Positions 63,537 to 64,000 of a stretch of DNA of 64,000 nt are shown piece after piece (position 1 is the stretch's first letter; every line of letters starts with the position of its first letter). Below the pieces are notes generated by a model, which ran no database searches, had not been told where the DNA came from, and saw nothing but the letters and a program-made list of their open reading frames with translations. Location: positions 62,001-126,000 of the forward strand of contig NZ_FRDA01000016.1 in NCBI RefSeq assembly GCF_900143095.1. The letters run 5' to 3'. The DNA is from Pseudomonas asturiensis. GTDB lineage: Bacteria > Pseudomonadota > Gammaproteobacteria > Pseudomonadales > Pseudomonadaceae. A program made the translations under genes and the position numbers.

Positions 63537-64000
63537 TCTGCACAGATCATCTCATGACCCAATCGAAAATGCGTCCCTGCTCGGGGCACTGCTTGCGGAC
63601 CAGGATCGGTATCTCGTTGAGACACCGAAGGTTCCGAAGCCTGACGCCGCGATTGTCAGTGGCGATATTATCCAAGGAGTTAGGCTTGGTACCTCCAATC
63701 ACGCTGATGAACTATCGAAGCAGTACGACGTAGCGTATGAGTTTCTCTCCTCCCTGGCCGAACGTTTCTTCGATGGCGACAACAGCCGCGTAGTGATTGT
63801 CCCAGGCAATCATGATGTTTGCTGGAATACCGCGCGGGATGCCATGAAACAGCTCGTTCCGGAAGACCCACCGCATGCGGCGCACGGAGAGCTTTTTCAG
63901 GCTTCCAGTAGCTTACGTTGGGACTGGGCATCGCGATCAATCTACGAAATTAGCGATGCAAATGCCTACAGGGCCCGTCTGGACGCCTATTGGCAATTTT
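63511..64000 (+). CDS. Calcineurin-like metallophosphoesterase (3' end outside window)
   Basis: A metallophosphoesterase whose frame is open to the right edge; 163 residues are visible. The metal-binding blocks are in order: LLHISDLHRSS (D-x-H), IVSGDIIQG (G-D) and VIVPGNHDVCWN (G-N-H-D). The second half, with the remaining histidines, lies beyond base 64000. The best start is GTG 63511, since GAGG precedes it and the protein then begins FTLLHISDLH as relatives do; the frame upstream has no ATG back to the stop at 63360. Cargo of the comM island; possibly part of a multi-gene system. Confidence 0.85.
   Translation, partial: MFTLLHISDLHRSSHDPIENASLLGALLADQDRYLVETPKVPKPDAAIVSGDIIQGVRLGTSNHADELSKQYDVAYEFLSSLAERFFDGDNSRVVIVPGNHDVCWNTARDAMKQLVPEDPPHAAHGELFQASSSLRWDWASRSIYEISDANAYRARLDAYWQF

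Larger units (their letters stand above)
60969..64000. mobile_element. Left end of a genomic island inserted in comM (possibly Tn7-related)
   Basis: Homology to comM ends at GGTGGTGGC and the foreign sequence begins TGTAAGAACT, with the TGT terminus shared by Tn7-like elements. GC drops visibly to the right, and the codon use of the following genes differs from the core. The insertion lies in the comM glycine triplet, the region used by Tn7-related AbaR islands in Acinetobacter. The transposase genes, target duplication and right end lie outside the window, so the element type is not proven. Confidence 0.65.

Noticed and set aside
63422..63733. A 103-codon frame overlapping the metallophosphoesterase start
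   Set aside because: Most of it is the shifted reading of the metallophosphoesterase; the short unique beginning lacks a ribosome binding site.

Overview
The window is a chromosomal segment of a fluorescent Pseudomonas, most likely of the P. syringae complex. I infer this from protein sequence and gene order: the alginate regulators algP, algQ, algR and algZ interleaved with hemC-hemD-hemX-hemY and argH, an AlgQ/Rsd anti-sigma factor, SutA, LptM-LysA-DapF-XerC, an aspartate-rich Mg-type HemB, and intergenic REP doublets of the 'GTGGGAGCGGACTTGTCC' kind. Core GC is high, so long open frames lie antisense to almost every gene. No tRNA, rRNA, CRISPR array or complete insertion sequence was seen.

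Layout. 1-4.6 kb: pepP (cut by the left edge), ygfB, a small coiled-coil gene, zapA, 6S RNA, ygfA, a 50-residue membrane protein, an EVE-domain protein and a FliL-like protein. 4.7-13.1 kb: quinone oxidoreductase, glpT, chaC, a ferredoxin-flavin reductase overlapping ubiD, rho and trxA. 13.2-17.0 kb: a FadR-type GntR repressor divergent from a four-gene amino-acid-type ABC importer, with two copies of an operator-like repeat between them. 17.4-23.8 kb: ppx and ppk converging with overlapping ends, hemB, a DedA protein, elbB. 24.2-30.3 kb: a cytochrome c-FTR1 iron permease, then a four-gene lipoprotein operon with an LpoB-like protein. 30.3-36.5 kb: MscS-like channel, YheS-type ABC-F ATPase, algP, FKBP isomerase, algQ, dsbH. 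36.7-44.4 kb: hemYXDC, algR-algZ, argH. 44.8-50.8 kb: GST, small conserved genes, cyaA, rnk, a DUF1289 gene, cyaY. 51.0-55.6 kb: lptM-lysA-dapF-DUF484-xerC-HAD operon. 55.7-59.2 kb: sutA, yjbQ, glnK-amtB, ubiK. 59.2-59.8 kb: a HigBA toxin-antitoxin pair with a clear palindromic operator.

The accessory part begins near 60.97 kb. comM (yifB) is cut inside its GPALVGGG motif, just after Walker A, at a TGT trinucleotide. The sequence beyond has visibly lower GC. It carries a 618-residue protein that I tentatively relate to the Tn7 factor TnsE, about 600 bases of uncertain small frames, and the start of a calcineurin-like metallophosphoesterase that runs off the right edge. comM is a known target of Tn7-related elements (the AbaR islands of Acinetobacter), so this looks like the left end of a genomic island. 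The island is the least explained part of the window; its core transposase genes, other end and remaining cargo lie outside.

Genes that work together: ubiD and ubiK (ubiquinone synthesis); hemB, C, D, X and Y (tetrapyrroles); ppx and ppk (polyphosphate); algP, Q, R, Z and rnk (alginate and global control); lysA and dapF (lysine and peptidoglycan); glnK and amtB (ammonium sensing and uptake).
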